Assembly (NCBI GenBank): GCA_965243565.1
Contig: OZ251571.1
Coordinates: forward strand, 744,001-808,000
Direction of reading: 5' to 3'
Length of the DNA: 64,000 nt
Origin: CBDEVH01 sp965243565
GTDB lineage: Bacteria > Pseudomonadota > Gammaproteobacteria > Tethybacterales > Persebacteraceae
Shown piece after piece: positions 7,932-17,011 of this stretch. Below the pieces are notes generated by a model. The model worked only from the letters and a program-made list of their open reading frames with translations, was not told where the DNA came from and made no database searches. The translations under genes were made by a program, and so were the position numbers. Every line of letters begins with the position of its first letter. Within the stretch, counting starts at the first letter, position 1.

Positions 7932-9209
7932 TTATTCATAATGTGAATCAATGTCTTCGTGGGTTTGTATTATGCCTGCATCACCTTCGTCATTAATGGC
8001 TTTGATAATAGCGGGGACAATTCTTTGGCGTAAGCGGGTGTCAATTTGAAATGGTAGGATGTAATTTGGTCCAAATTCTGTGTGTAATGGGTTAATGTTG
8101 AGTTCAGCCGCTAATTCTTCGGACAAGGGTTCTTTTGCCAAATCGGAAAGGGCTTTAATACAAGCTATATACATAGGCAATGAAAACCGATTGGTGCGCG
8201 AATCTAAAGCGGCTCTAAATAAATAAGGAAAGCAAAGCGAGTTGTTAACCTGATTGGGTAAGTCAGAACGACCAGTGGCGATGATTACATCGGGACGCAT
8301 TTGTTTGGCGATTGCCGGCATAATTTCAGGGATAGGGTTTGCCATTGCCATAATAATAGGATTTTTGCGCATTTTTTTAATCATATGCGGTTTAATGACA
8401 TCACCTCCCGAAACACCAATAATGACATCAGAAACTTGTATTGCGTCTTCGAGTGTTTGTATGCTGGTGTCTCGAACAAAGCTCATTTTATGGGCTTCGA
8501 TTTTGTGAGATCGATTGGTGCTGAGTATGCCTTTGGAATCAAACATTAATATTTGACGTTTTTTAAGCTTGAAAAAACCAATCGCCATACGTGTAATGGC
8601 AATGGCAGCAGCGCCTGCTCCTAGTACCAATATGCGAATATTATCAGGTTTTTTATTTTGTAATTCAAGGGCGTTGCGCAGAGCAGCACAGGTTACCGCA
8701 GCTGTGCCGTGCTGGTCATCGTGCATAACGGGTATGTCCAAACGCCGACGCAAACGGTGTTCAATAACAAAGCATTCAGGTGCTCGGATGTCCTCAAGGT
8801 TAATGGCACCAAAGGTGGGTGATATATTGGCAACGGTCTCAATAAACATTTCGGGGGATGAGGCGTTAATTTCAATATCAAATGCGTCAATGCCTGCAAA
8901 TTTTTTGAAAAGCATTGCCTTACCTTCCATGACTGGTTTGCTGGCAGCCGGACCAATATTACCCAAACCCAATACCGCCGTACCGTTGGTTATAACGGCA
9001 ACAAGATTGCCTTTTCCAGTGTAATCATAAACAGCTCTGGGGTTTTTCTCGATTTCGAGACAGGGAGATGCCACACCGGGTGAATAAGCCAGTGATAAAT
9101 CATCTTGTGAGTTTGCCGGTTTGGTAAGTTGGGTGGCTATTTTTCCGGGTTGCGGGTAGCGATGGTAATCCAACGCACGTTCGGTAAGAGATATTTTTTT
9201 TTCGGTCAT
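7932..9209 (-). CDS. maeB: NAD(P)-dependent malic enzyme (short form)
   Basis: Oxidative decarboxylation of malate to pyruvate. Short form of 425 residues without the C-terminal phosphotransacetylase-like domain found in longer MaeB proteins. Malic enzyme signatures: SLAYSPGVASPC near 39-50, VITNGTAVLGLGNIGP near 73-88, DIEINASSPE, MHDDQHGTAAV near 161-171 and the cofactor loop VLGAGAAAIA near 195. It sits between mdh (6 bases upstream) and sdhC (6 bases downstream). The operon thus groups enzymes that make and use malate and succinate. Cofactor preference (NAD or NADP) cannot be read from sequence by eye. Confidence 0.9.
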   Translation of the reverse strand: MTEKKISLTERALDYHRYPQPGKIATQLTKPANSQDDLSLAYSPGVASPCLEIEKNPRAVYDYTGKGNLVAVITNGTAVLGLGNIGPAASKPVMEGKAMLFKKFAGIDAFDIEINASSPEMFIETVANISPTFGAINLEDIRAPECFVIEHRLRRRLDIPVMHDDQHGTAAVTCAALRNALELQNKKPDNIRILVLGAGAAAIAITRMAIGFFKLKKRQILMFDSKGILSTNRSHKIEAHKMSFVRDTSIQTLEDAIQVSDVIIGVSGGDVIKPHMIKKMRKNPIIMAMANPIPEIMPAIAKQMRPDVIIATGRSDLPNQVNNSLCFPYLFRAALDSRTNRFSLPMYIACIKALSDLAKEPLSEELAAELNINPLHTEFGPNYILPFQIDTRLRQRIVPAIIKAINDEGDAGIIQTHEDIDSHYE

Positions 9210-9215
9210 AAATTT

Positions 9216-10196
9216 TTAAGGTAATAAATGTGCGACTGCGTCTCGTTCTTGTTGCAATTCTTTCTCGGATAATTTCATTTTTTCTTCACTAAATTCGTTA
9301 ATGGGTAAGTTTTGTACAATGCTAAACCGTGAATCGTTATCACAATGTTGTACAGGATAGGAGTAAACCAAGCCTTTTTCTATGCCGTATTCACCTTGAC
9401 TTATAATGCCCATACTAACAGAATCATCACTTGCAGTAGTGCTGTATAACCAATCGCGCATATGATCAATAGCGGCTGATGCAGCCGATGCAGCACTCGA
9501 AGCACCGCGCGCGCTAATAACAGCTGCCCCACGTTGTTGTACAGCGGGGATCATGGTTTCTTTGTACCATGTTTCGCAAACAACGCTAAGTGCGGATTGC
9601 CCATTGACAGTGGTGTGATGTATATCGGGGTATTGTGTTGCCGAATGGTTGCCCCAGATAGTCATGCGTTTAATGGCACTTAAGGGCTGCCCAGTGTTAT
9701 CGGTAATTTGCGATAACGCACGGTTATGATCTAGGCGAGTCATCGCCGAAAAAGCACTATCAGGTAGATTGGGTGCATTGTGTCTTGCGATTAAGCAGTT
9801 GGTATTGGCAGGGTTACCAACCACAATAACACGCGTGGTTTTTTTTGCAGCACTGTTAATGGCTTTGCCTTGTGCCGAAAAAATAGAGGCATTGGCGGCG
9901 AGTAAGTCGTTTCTTTCCATTCCTGCACTGCGTGGTTGTGCACCGACCAAAAAAATAATATCGGCATCGGCAAAGGCTTCTTCAGCGACACTGGTTTTAA
10001 TGATATTACCGAGTGTCGGAAAAGCACAATCACGTAATTCCATTTCGAGTCCGTTGAGTGCAGGTAGTGCTTTCTCGATTTCGAGCATTTGAATATCAAC
10101 TGTTTTGTCACCTGCCAACGCGCCAGAAGCGATTCTAAAGAGTAGGGCATATCCGATTTGCCCTGCGGCGCCTGTAATTGCAATCTTTGTTCTCAT
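9216..10196 (-). CDS. mdh: Malate dehydrogenase
   Basis: NAD-dependent TCA enzyme converting malate and oxaloacetate, 326 residues, of the longer LDH/MDH type found in beta- and some gammaproteobacteria. Motifs: ITGAAGQIGYALLFRIA for NAD binding at about 7-23, VGAQPRSAGMERNDLL near 88 (substrate loop), VVGNPANTNCLIA near 125, the Asp of TRLDHNRA near 155 and catalytic His in TIWGNHSATQYPD near 185. First gene of the mdh-malic enzyme-sdhCDA run. Confidence 0.94.
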   Translation of the reverse strand: MRTKIAITGAAGQIGYALLFRIASGALAGDKTVDIQMLEIEKALPALNGLEMELRDCAFPTLGNIIKTSVAEEAFADADIIFLVGAQPRSAGMERNDLLAANASIFSAQGKAINSAAKKTTRVIVVGNPANTNCLIARHNAPNLPDSAFSAMTRLDHNRALSQITDNTGQPLSAIKRMTIWGNHSATQYPDIHHTTVNGQSALSVVCETWYKETMIPAVQQRGAAVISARGASSAASAASAAIDHMRDWLYSTTASDDSVSMGIISQGEYGIEKGLVYSYPVQHCDNDSRFSIVQNLPINEFSEEKMKLSEKELQQERDAVAHLLP

Positions 10197-10310
10197 TTAA
10201 TGTGTGTCCTTGTGTTGCTGATGTAGAGTGATACTTTATCTTTTTTTTGTTAATAAATCAAGTATGATTGACAGAATTTATAAAGCGTGAGAGAATCGAG
10301 GCATATTTAC

Positions 10311-10383
10311 GGGGTCGTAGCTCAGTTGGTAGAGTGCAGCGTTCGCAATGCTGAGGTCAGGGGTTCGATCCCCCTCGGCTCCA
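10311..10383 (+). tRNA. tRNA-Ala (anticodon CGC)
   Basis: Cloverleaf reads GGGGTCG acceptor (paired with CGGCTCC), D arm AGCTCAGTTGGTAGAGT, anticodon stem CAGCG/TGCTG with loop TTCGCAA giving anticodon CGC, and T arm with GGTTCGATCC. The 3' CCA is not fully encoded (ACCG follows). It lies between mdh and efp. Confidence 0.9.
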
Positions 10384-10397
10384 CCGTCAACATTAGA

Positions 10398-10967
10398 TTA
10401 ATTGGCTCTTTCCAGATATTCACCAGTTTCTGTATTGACCTTGATTTTTTCGCCGATATTAACAAATGGCGGAACCATCACTGTTATACCGGTTTCAACA
10501 GTGGCAGGTTTATAGGATGAACTAGCGGTTGCGCCTTTAATTTGTGGCTCGGTATCCGAAATCGTTAGTACGACCGACGTTGGCAGTGAGGCAGCAATAA
10601 CACGTTCATCGTATAAATTGACATCCAATGTAATATCGGGCAATAAATATCCTTCGCGACCTTCAAAAAAATCGTTGGGTAAGGTAATTTGCTCAAAATT
10701 TTCTTGGTCCATTAGTATATGTCCTTCATCGCTAGAATAAAGGTATAACATGGCACGGGATTCTAAAAAAGGACGTTCGACTTTTTCATCGGTGCGTAAG
10801 CGAAAACTATTTTTGTTATCGCTTTCTATATCTCTTACTTCAACTTGCATATAAGCACCACCTCGTCCACCCACGTGCACGTGCCGTGCTTTAACCACCC
10901 GCCATAATTTACCTTCAACTTCGATAAGAGAGCCGTTTTTTATTTCTGTTGCATTTATTTTGCTCAT
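10398..10967 (-). CDS. efp: Translation elongation factor P
   Basis: Three-domain factor that relieves ribosome stalling at polyproline stretches; 189 residues, usual length. KOW-like N domain (1-65), OB domain (about 68-128) and C-terminal OB domain with the signature KGATASSSYKPATVETG near 142-158. The tip loop that carries the modified residue reads HVGGRGGAY, so the position usually held by Lys (PGKGG) is Arg35. Arg there is known from EarP-rhamnosylated EF-P in other bacteria, but the surrounding sequence is not the classical EarP type. Its modifying enzyme is not in the window. Convergent with tRNA-Ala. Confidence 0.95.
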   Translation of the reverse strand: MSKINATEIKNGSLIEVEGKLWRVVKARHVHVGGRGGAYMQVEVRDIESDNKNSFRLRTDEKVERPFLESRAMLYLYSSDEGHILMDQENFEQITLPNDFFEGREGYLLPDITLDVNLYDERVIAASLPTSVVLTISDTEPQIKGATASSSYKPATVETGITVMVPPFVNIGEKIKVNTETGEYLERAN

Positions 10968-11119
10968 ATTTTTTATTATTTTTAACTAATTATATAGATA
11001 ATATAGGGCTATATTCTGTAAAATTACACAAACACTATTATACCGTTATATTTTGTGAATAAAGTGGTATATATTTTTTGCAAAAGACTTATCAAACATC
11101 AGAAATTAAATAACGACTT

Positions 11120-13096
11120 ATGGAAATAGAACACACATTATTGAAGGACATAGCTATACTTTCGTGTTTTGTGCTTGTTTTATTGACAATCACAAGTTTA
11201 ATAAAACTGCCTCCAATTGTTGGCTATTTTGCCGCTGGTCTTACAGTCGGTCCCAGTGGTTTTGCTATATTTTCCAACAACGAAATAACCATCGCTATTG
11301 CCGAACTAGGCATTATATTTTTGATGTTTACGTTGGGACTAAAATTTAGTATTAATAGTCTGTTTGCAATGCGACGATTCGTGCTGGGGCTCGGAGTATT
11401 ACAGGTATTTGTTACTATGATAATATTTTTTATTCCTGCGTATTATTTTACCGAATCAATACTAAGCGCATCGCTTATCGGGTTTGTCGCCGCTATGTCT
11501 TCAACCGCATTAGTCAGTCAAATACTTATTCAGGACAATGCGCTGGTATCGCCTACTGGTCGCCGCGCAATGGGGGTATTATTACTTCAAGACTTAATCG
11601 TTTTTCCTCTGGTTGCTCTTTATTCATCGGGAAATGAAGCAGACGGATTGATGTTTTTATTTGACAATCTTATTCTTTTGCTGAAAGCATGCGTATTTTT
11701 AGCGATTACTTATTTCTTTGGTGGTTGGTTAATCAAAAAGAGCTTGGATAGGGCTGTAAAAGGAAATTACAAAGAAGTTTTTGCCATTAAACTGGTCTCT
11801 ATAATTCTTATTACCGCTTGGGCGGCAAAGGCATTGGGTTTACCAGACATGTTTGGTGCATTTTTAGCAGGCATACTGCTGGCTGATTCAACCCACAAAT
11901 TTGGTGTGGAAAATGTGGTTGAACCTATGCGGCAACTCACGTTGGGATTCTTCTTTATTTATGTAGGGATGTTATTAGTACCGGACCAAATAGTGTTCAG
12001 TGGGCTTGAAATTATTTATCTAACTATACTCGTGTTGTTGGTTAAAATTATTGTATTACGTGTCTGTTTAATATTCTTTCGTACGCACACTTTTGTCTCG
12101 TGGGATACAGCTTTCCTACTGGCTGGTTGTGGCGAATTAGGTCTTATTTTGTTATCGGTAGGACATAATTCCGGAATTATTAATATTTCAACGTTACAAA
12201 TTTTATTATCGGTTAATATCTTGGCAATGTTACTGACTCCTTTTATTTACAGAAAAATGGCTCCTTTTATTCAAAAAATTTCAGCAAAAGATGATTGGGC
12301 ACGTAGTTCAAATCTAGTGTATAAAAACATCAATTTTATAGGTGGAATGCGTAACCATGTTATTGTAGGTGGTTTTGGGCGGACCGGACAATCCGTGATT
12401 AAGCTGTTAGGTAAGGTTAATATTCCCTGTATAGCAATTGAACGTGATTTTGCCGTCATCGAAGCGATTGGCTTAGAGACGAACCTCAATGCAGGTGCTA
12501 TTCACGGACAATATGAAAGCCAAAGCGCGTTGATAAGTGTCGGTATTTTACGAGCCAAAGCGCTGGTGTTACCAAATTATGATTCGAGTTGTACCATTAC
12601 GGCGATTGAAACCGCCCGAAAAATGAACCCTAATATCATGATTATCGTGGCAATCCCTTCGGCATATTTGGCAAAAAGTTTAATTGATGCAGGTGCCGAT
12701 AAGGTATTGGTGCGACCTCTTGAAATGGGATTTTCTTTTGTTTATGAGTGTATTAGTAAGATAAAAGAAAATTTAGCTGAAAGAAAAGAAACCAGAGAAA
12801 CCTTTCATGACCTCATGTATGAAACTCGAGAACTTAAAAATGAGGAGTTTCTTGGTTATTATGCAGGATCCTATGAAGAAGATATTCCAAGGGTATTTAT
12901 GGGTTGTAAGATAGGAGCTGAATTTGACTCTTCTTACCTATATGATGAAATCAATGATATTAAAATAACCACCTGGAAAAGAGGTGAGAATAGCTTATTA
13001 AATAAGGACGATGTTTCAATTAAAGAAGGTGATACTTTGGTTCTAAGTGGTAATATCATCAATTTAATAAGAGCCAGAGAAAAATTAACACAATAA
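11120..13096 (+). CDS. Kef-type potassium/proton antiporter with TrkA domains
   Basis: Monovalent cation:proton antiporter-2 (CPA2) family inner-membrane protein, 658 residues. About 12 hydrophobic helices fill residues 1-390, including FMLFTLGLKF-like and GFVAAMSSTALVSQIL segments (the latter with the family Ser-Thr-Ala motif). A cytoplasmic RCK/TrkA-N domain starts at about 412 (IVGGFGRTGQSVIKLL, nucleotide site), and a TrkA-C domain ends the protein (about 575-655, DTLVLSGN). KefB/KefC proteins of this design are gated by glutathione adducts, and gloB elsewhere in the window handles the related methylglyoxal route. Ion and ligand cannot be told by eye, so no symbol. Confidence 0.85.
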   Translation: MEIEHTLLKDIAILSCFVLVLLTITSLIKLPPIVGYFAAGLTVGPSGFAIFSNNEITIAIAELGIIFLMFTLGLKFSINSLFAMRRFVLGLGVLQVFVTMIIFFIPAYYFTESILSASLIGFVAAMSSTALVSQILIQDNALVSPTGRRAMGVLLLQDLIVFPLVALYSSGNEADGLMFLFDNLILLLKACVFLAITYFFGGWLIKKSLDRAVKGNYKEVFAIKLVSIILITAWAAKALGLPDMFGAFLAGILLADSTHKFGVENVVEPMRQLTLGFFFIYVGMLLVPDQIVFSGLEIIYLTILVLLVKIIVLRVCLIFFRTHTFVSWDTAFLLAGCGELGLILLSVGHNSGIINISTLQILLSVNILAMLLTPFIYRKMAPFIQKISAKDDWARSSNLVYKNINFIGGMRNHVIVGGFGRTGQSVIKLLGKVNIPCIAIERDFAVIEAIGLETNLNAGAIHGQYESQSALISVGILRAKALVLPNYDSSCTITAIETARKMNPNIMIIVAIPSAYLAKSLIDAGADKVLVRPLEMGFSFVYECISKIKENLAERKETRETFHDLMYETRELKNEEFLGYYAGSYEEDIPRVFMGCKIGAEFDSSYLYDEINDIKITTWKRGENSLLNKDDVSIKEGDTLVLSGNIINLIRAREKLTQ

Positions 13097-13149
13097 CAAT
13101 GCATTGGCTAAAGCATATAATAATAGTAGAACAATCTTTTTGATTAATT

Positions 13150-13551
13150 ATGACGACTAAAAAAATAAAAAAAAGTAATGAAGAGTGGCAGAAAAATTTA
13201 ACGCCATTACAATATAAAGTAACCCGCAAAAAAGGGACAGAACCATCATTTACTGGGCAATTTCATGATTGCAAAAAAGCAGGTACGTATAACTGTATCT
13301 GTTGTGATGCACCACTGTTTTCATCCGAAACCAAATTTGATTCTGGTACAGGCTGGCCTTCTTTTTACGAACCAATGAATACGCATGCCATACAAGAAGA
13401 AAGCGATTTTTCGTTATTTGGGCGCCGTACCGAAGTCATATGCTCGCAGTGTGATGCCCACTTAGGGCACGTATTTGACGATGGTCCTAAGCCTACTGGT
13501 AAACGTTATTGCATTAATTCTGCATCTCTGTCACTAGACGAAAATGAATAA
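13150..13551 (+). CDS. msrB: Peptide-methionine (R)-S-oxide reductase MsrB
   Basis: Repairs methionine-R-sulfoxide in proteins. 133 residues. Two zinc-binding Cys pairs (CICCDAP near 49-55 and CSQCDAHLGHVF near 97-108), the FDSGTGWPSF motif near 65-74 and the catalytic Cys in RYCINSASL near 119 are all present. Its stop overlaps the yciB start by 8 bases, beginning a tightly packed msrB-yciB-bolA-parvulin run. Confidence 0.94.
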   Translation: MTTKKIKKSNEEWQKNLTPLQYKVTRKKGTEPSFTGQFHDCKKAGTYNCICCDAPLFSSETKFDSGTGWPSFYEPMNTHAIQEESDFSLFGRRTEVICSQCDAHLGHVFDDGPKPTGKRYCINSASLSLDENE

Positions 13552-14098
13552 ACCCGGTTTCATAAACAAGATATTTCCATTTTTAGGCATGGTGGGGTTC
13601 TTCCTTACATGGCTCTTTACCGATATTTACATCGCCACTATGACACTAATGGCTATCCTAACACTGCAAATAGTGATAATGCTAATACTAAAACAAAAAA
13701 TTCAAAAAGTAACGTGGGCTACTTTTTTGCTGGTGGTTATTTTAGGCAGCATGACAGTGTATTTTCGAGAAAAAGCATTCATTCAAATGAAAACAACCGT
13801 CGTTTATTCGATATTTGCATTTATATTATTGGTATCTGATTTTATATTTAAGCGCAATCTCGTAAAAATGACACTACGACAATTATTTGTGGCACCTGAT
13901 TTTGCTTATCGACGTATATCAAGCTTCTTGGCTGTTCATTTTTTTGTATTGGCAACGGTTAATTGGTATATCGCCACTTATTATTCTGAAGCTATCTGGT
14001 TTTATGTCAAAACATTTGCTTTTCCCGCCTCTACTATGGTGATTATCGTCATGCTAACTATGCCGGTCTATTACCGTTATGCCAAAGATGAGCAATAA
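13544..14098 (+). CDS. yciB: Septation protein A family (YciB/IspZ) inner-membrane protein
   Basis: 184 residues with five or so membrane helices. Recognised by the N-terminus FLGMVGFFLTWLFTDIYIAT and the late FLAVHFFVLATVNWYIATYYSEAIW stretch typical of YciB, a protein tied to cell-envelope synthesis and division in enterobacteria. It overlaps msrB by 8 bases and bolA by about 20 bases, so translation is probably coupled across the three. Confidence 0.88.
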   Translation: MNKPGFINKIFPFLGMVGFFLTWLFTDIYIATMTLMAILTLQIVIMLILKQKIQKVTWATFLLVVILGSMTVYFREKAFIQMKTTVVYSIFAFILLVSDFIFKRNLVKMTLRQLFVAPDFAYRRISSFLAVHFFVLATVNWYIATYYSEAIWFYVKTFAFPASTMVIIVMLTMPVYYRYAKDEQ

Positions 14099-14351
14099 CA
14101 ATATCGTTGAATTTGTTCGCGAACGGCTAATGACTTTTAACCCTAGCCATTTGGCGGTTCATGACGACAGCCATGAACATGCGGGACATAAGGAAGCACA
14201 TAACGGCATGCATTTAAGCATTGAAATAAAATCAGAACAATTTAAAAATATGAAAATGCTCGCCATACATCGTTTAATTTATCAAACAATTGGGCAGTTA
14301 AATACACTTGGTGTACATGCATTAGCGATTGATGTAAGTACTGACTATTAA
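14079..14351 (+). CDS. bolA: BolA family protein
   Basis: BolA-fold protein, partner of monothiol glutaredoxins in iron-sulfur and stress functions. 90 residues; the recognition stretch runs HLAVHDDSHEHAGH, then HLSIEIKSEQFKNM and AIHRLIYQTIGQL, with the conserved His residues for cluster or glutaredoxin contact. An in-frame ATG at 14088 (MSNNNIVEF) is an equally likely start. Neither start has a clear ribosome site, as expected for a start buried in the end of yciB. Confidence 0.9.
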   Translation: MPKMSNNNIVEFVRERLMTFNPSHLAVHDDSHEHAGHKEAHNGMHLSIEIKSEQFKNMKMLAIHRLIYQTIGQLNTLGVHALAIDVSTDY

Positions 14352-14373
14352 ATCAAAACAAAAAAGGAAAATA

Positions 14374-15228
14374 ATGAAAAAACAACAATTATTAATAAGC
14401 GCACTGTTGACAATGACTCTATTGGGATGTAATTCAGAAGAAGATTCATCCAAAACAGCAGAAGCAGACAAAAGTGAAAACACACAAGCTGTAAGTAGTT
14501 CAAAAACAATCGCAAAAATTAATGGTGTTGCTATTCCTGAATCCCGCTTAAACATCTATTCAAATGGCCAGCCCGTTACAGATGAAAACAGAGGAAAGAT
14601 GCTTGAAAACATGATTACCAGTGAATTAATCGCAAGTCACGCTAAGCAACAAAATTATCATCTTCGCGAAGAAGTACAACAAGAAATAATCGTTACCGAA
14701 CAATCGGTTTTAGGGCGTGCATTCACCCAAGATTTTTTAGCAAACAATATTATTGATCAATCTTTAATTGAAGCAGAATACCAAAAAATACTCGATGAAA
14801 ATGCGGATAAAATCGAATACAAAACATCACATATATTGGTTGATAACGAAGCACTTGCCAAAGATTTATTAAAACAAATAACAAAAGATGCGACCAAATT
14901 TGCTGATTTGGCAAAAGAACATTCAACCGATCCGGGCTCATCTGTTACTGGGGGCGATCTCGGCTGGTTAACCACAGAACGTTTGGTGCCTCAATTTGCC
15001 GCTGCTATGGAAAAATTGAAAGCAGGTGATTTATCCGCTGAACCAGTTAAAACTGATTACGGTTGGCATGTTATTCGTGTCGATGGAACACGAACCGTTC
15101 AACCATCTGAATTAAATGAGCAATTACGAGTTCAAATCGAACAAAACTTACAAGCAAAACAATTTATTGACCTTATTGATGAACTAACTCAAAAAGCGAC
15201 AATAGAAATTATAGACGCAACAAATTAA
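14374..15228 (+). CDS. Lipoprotein parvulin-type peptidyl-prolyl isomerase
   Basis: Periplasmic, membrane-anchored foldase of 284 residues. Signal peptide MKKQQLLISALLTMTLLGC ends in a lipobox (LLGC, Cys19), followed by an acidic, Ser-rich tether. A helical chaperone-like region (about 45-140) precedes one parvulin domain (about 148-245) with KTSHILVDNEALA, DLAKEHSTDPGS, GGDLGWLTTERLVPQF and YGWHVIRVD. It follows bolA by 22 bases in the msrB-yciB-bolA run, an arrangement seen in other gammaproteobacteria. It resembles PpiC/PrsA-type isomerases rather than two-domain SurA. Confidence 0.88.
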   Translation: MKKQQLLISALLTMTLLGCNSEEDSSKTAEADKSENTQAVSSSKTIAKINGVAIPESRLNIYSNGQPVTDENRGKMLENMITSELIASHAKQQNYHLREEVQQEIIVTEQSVLGRAFTQDFLANNIIDQSLIEAEYQKILDENADKIEYKTSHILVDNEALAKDLLKQITKDATKFADLAKEHSTDPGSSVTGGDLGWLTTERLVPQFAAAMEKLKAGDLSAEPVKTDYGWHVIRVDGTRTVQPSELNEQLRVQIEQNLQAKQFIDLIDELTQKATIEIIDATN

Positions 15229-15234
15229 TCATGC

Positions 15235-16065
15235 GTGGCTAAAACATACTTAATAATTGGCGGTATTTGTGGCAATTGGGAAGCCTTTGAAGCATTATTA
15301 TTAATTGCAAAACAAGCACAAATACCGCCTGAAAACTTTATTATAACGGGTGATTTAATCGCTTACTGTGCAGATGGGGCACAGGTTGGTGACTATTGTC
15401 GCCAGCATTTAACCAATGCCATTATTGTGCGTGGTAACTGTGAACGAACTGTGTCAGAAGATAGTGAAGACTGTGGTTGTGGGTTTTTAGAAACGTCGGT
15501 CTGCGCATTGGTAGCTGATAAATGGTTTACACACGCTAAAAACACAGTATCGGCAGCAACAAAAGCATGGATGAAAAATCTGCCCAGTAGAACAACAGTA
15601 CAAATAGGGGGCAAACGTTTGGCGGTATTTCATGCAACGAGTAATAGTGACAACACATTTATATTTGCATCGACCACCAACAAAGAAAAAGAGGCGAGCC
15701 TTGATTCGCTACAATGCGATGGTGCGATTGTTGGGCACAGTGGTCTGCCATTTACCTCAAAACTAACGGACAATCGTCTTTGGCATAATAGTGGGGCACT
15801 GGGTATGCCTGCCAACGACGGTACGCCACGAACGTGGTATTCGTTATGGCATGTCGCAGACGATGACTCTACTATTACTATTTCGCACACCGCATTAAAT
15901 TACAATGCGAGTAAGACAGTTTTGCGTATGCAGGAATTTGCATTGCCAAAAGAGTACCAACAGACATTACAAACTGGTTTGTGGGCAGATTTATCGATAT
16001 TGCCACCAAGCGAACGCCAACAGCAAGGGGTTTTTATAAAAGAACAATCGTTTATTTGGACGTAA
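15235..16065 (+). CDS. Metallophosphoesterase family protein with altered first metal motif
   Basis: 276 residues of calcineurin-like phosphoesterase fold. The start is GTG at 15235 (an ATG at 15231 leads straight into a stop). GDLIAYC near 40 and VRGNCER near 64 match the second and third motifs, and GHSGLPF near 167 plus LWHNSGALGMPANDGTPRTWYS match a known subfamily ending. The first motif, usually Asp-x-His (DIHGN), reads GGICGNWEAF, so two expected metal ligands are Gly and Cys. It may bind one metal, work differently or be non-catalytic. It is 6 bases from the parvulin gene. Confidence 0.75.
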   Translation: MAKTYLIIGGICGNWEAFEALLLIAKQAQIPPENFIITGDLIAYCADGAQVGDYCRQHLTNAIIVRGNCERTVSEDSEDCGCGFLETSVCALVADKWFTHAKNTVSAATKAWMKNLPSRTTVQIGGKRLAVFHATSNSDNTFIFASTTNKEKEASLDSLQCDGAIVGHSGLPFTSKLTDNRLWHNSGALGMPANDGTPRTWYSLWHVADDDSTITISHTALNYNASKTVLRMQEFALPKEYQQTLQTGLWADLSILPPSERQQQGVFIKEQSFIWT

Positions 16066-16099
16066 TTTTTTATTTAGTTTTTGTTTTTTTACTGCTAAC

Positions 16100-16937
16100 T
16101 TATTTGTCTTTATCAACATCTAAAGCACAACTTGGAGAATTAAAGCGTTTACAAAATTCTTCATGAGCAGTAAGTTCAAGATCTAATTTAGCCTGATCTT
16201 CTTCAGTAAGGACAGAAATATCTTTCCAATGCTTATCAAAAGCATCTTCTACAGCTCCCTTTCTCATACCGCGGTGAAGATGTTTATCAGCAAAAACAAT
16301 AGCTCTAGCTTCAATATCGCATAACTTATTAAAAACTCTATTGTTCTTGCGACCTCTATTAATCCACCATTCATCATAAGTAACACAGCCTATATTTGCT
16401 ACTTGCCTGGTATCTTGAATACCAGTAACATTAAGCATTTCATGAGCTACATGATGATGAAACCATTTGTTTTTCTTAATACCTATTTTAATAGATAGAT
16501 TACTCCATCTACCATTATTCCATCCTTCATTAATTCTAATAGAAGTAACATTAAAAGGAAAATCTAAAATATAAATAGGAATGCTAGACCAAGAAGAATC
16601 TCAAGAAACCTTAATAACCTCTCTACCAACAAGCTGATTATAATCTTTTGCAAACATATTAGCAGCACTTAAAGTTTTCGGCTTTAAACTACGATACTTA
16701 TCTGTTTTACAATTATCAGTATTGATATAAAAAATTTAAAACATCAGAAACTGGTTTTCCGTAAACCCTGTTACCGATTTGATATTCACCCTCAGCACCA
16801 GGTATAACAGCTAAGAGATACGATTTCTCAGATTTTAAAGCAGATTTAGCTTCAGTGGAAAAACCTCGACCATCATTAGCTAAAGCAGGAGAAGCAACAA
16901 AAGCAATAGCTAAAATATGAAGTACAATTTTTTTCAT
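16100..16937 (-). pseudogene. Broken gene for a secreted protein of unknown family (frameshift plus TGA stop)
   Basis: The start at 16937 has a good ribosome site (GGAG nine bases upstream) and a signal peptide MKKIVLHILAIAFVASPALA. The first frame ends at 16716. Removing one base from the A6 run at about 16729-16734 (T6 in the coding sense) joins it to a frame reading on as INTDNCKTDKYRSLKPKT. That frame meets one TGA at about 16600 (context KVS-stop-DSSW), then stays open to 16100 (HVAHEMLNVTGIQDTRQ, GCVTYDEWWINRGRKN, CALDVDKDK). Third codon positions are strongly T/A, unlike neighbouring genes, which suggests transferred or decaying DNA. I do not recognise the family. Sequencing errors in the A run and at the TGA could also explain it. 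Confidence 0.6.
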
Positions 16938-17011
16938 TTGAGTAAGCTCCGTCATTAAAAAATAAAATAGGTTTATTTTTTAATGAAAGTCAAACTCTTT
17001 TTATGAATAGA

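Noticed and set aside
10287..10520. 77-residue frame across tRNA-Ala
   Set aside because: The text GVVAQLVECSVRNAEVRGSIP is the well-known false translation of a tRNA gene.
16590..16610. In-frame TGA in the broken secreted gene as possible Trp or selenocysteine codon
   Set aside because: TGA is used as a normal stop in this window (for example the nuclease gene ending at 38390), there is no visible selenocysteine element, and the same gene also has a frameshift.
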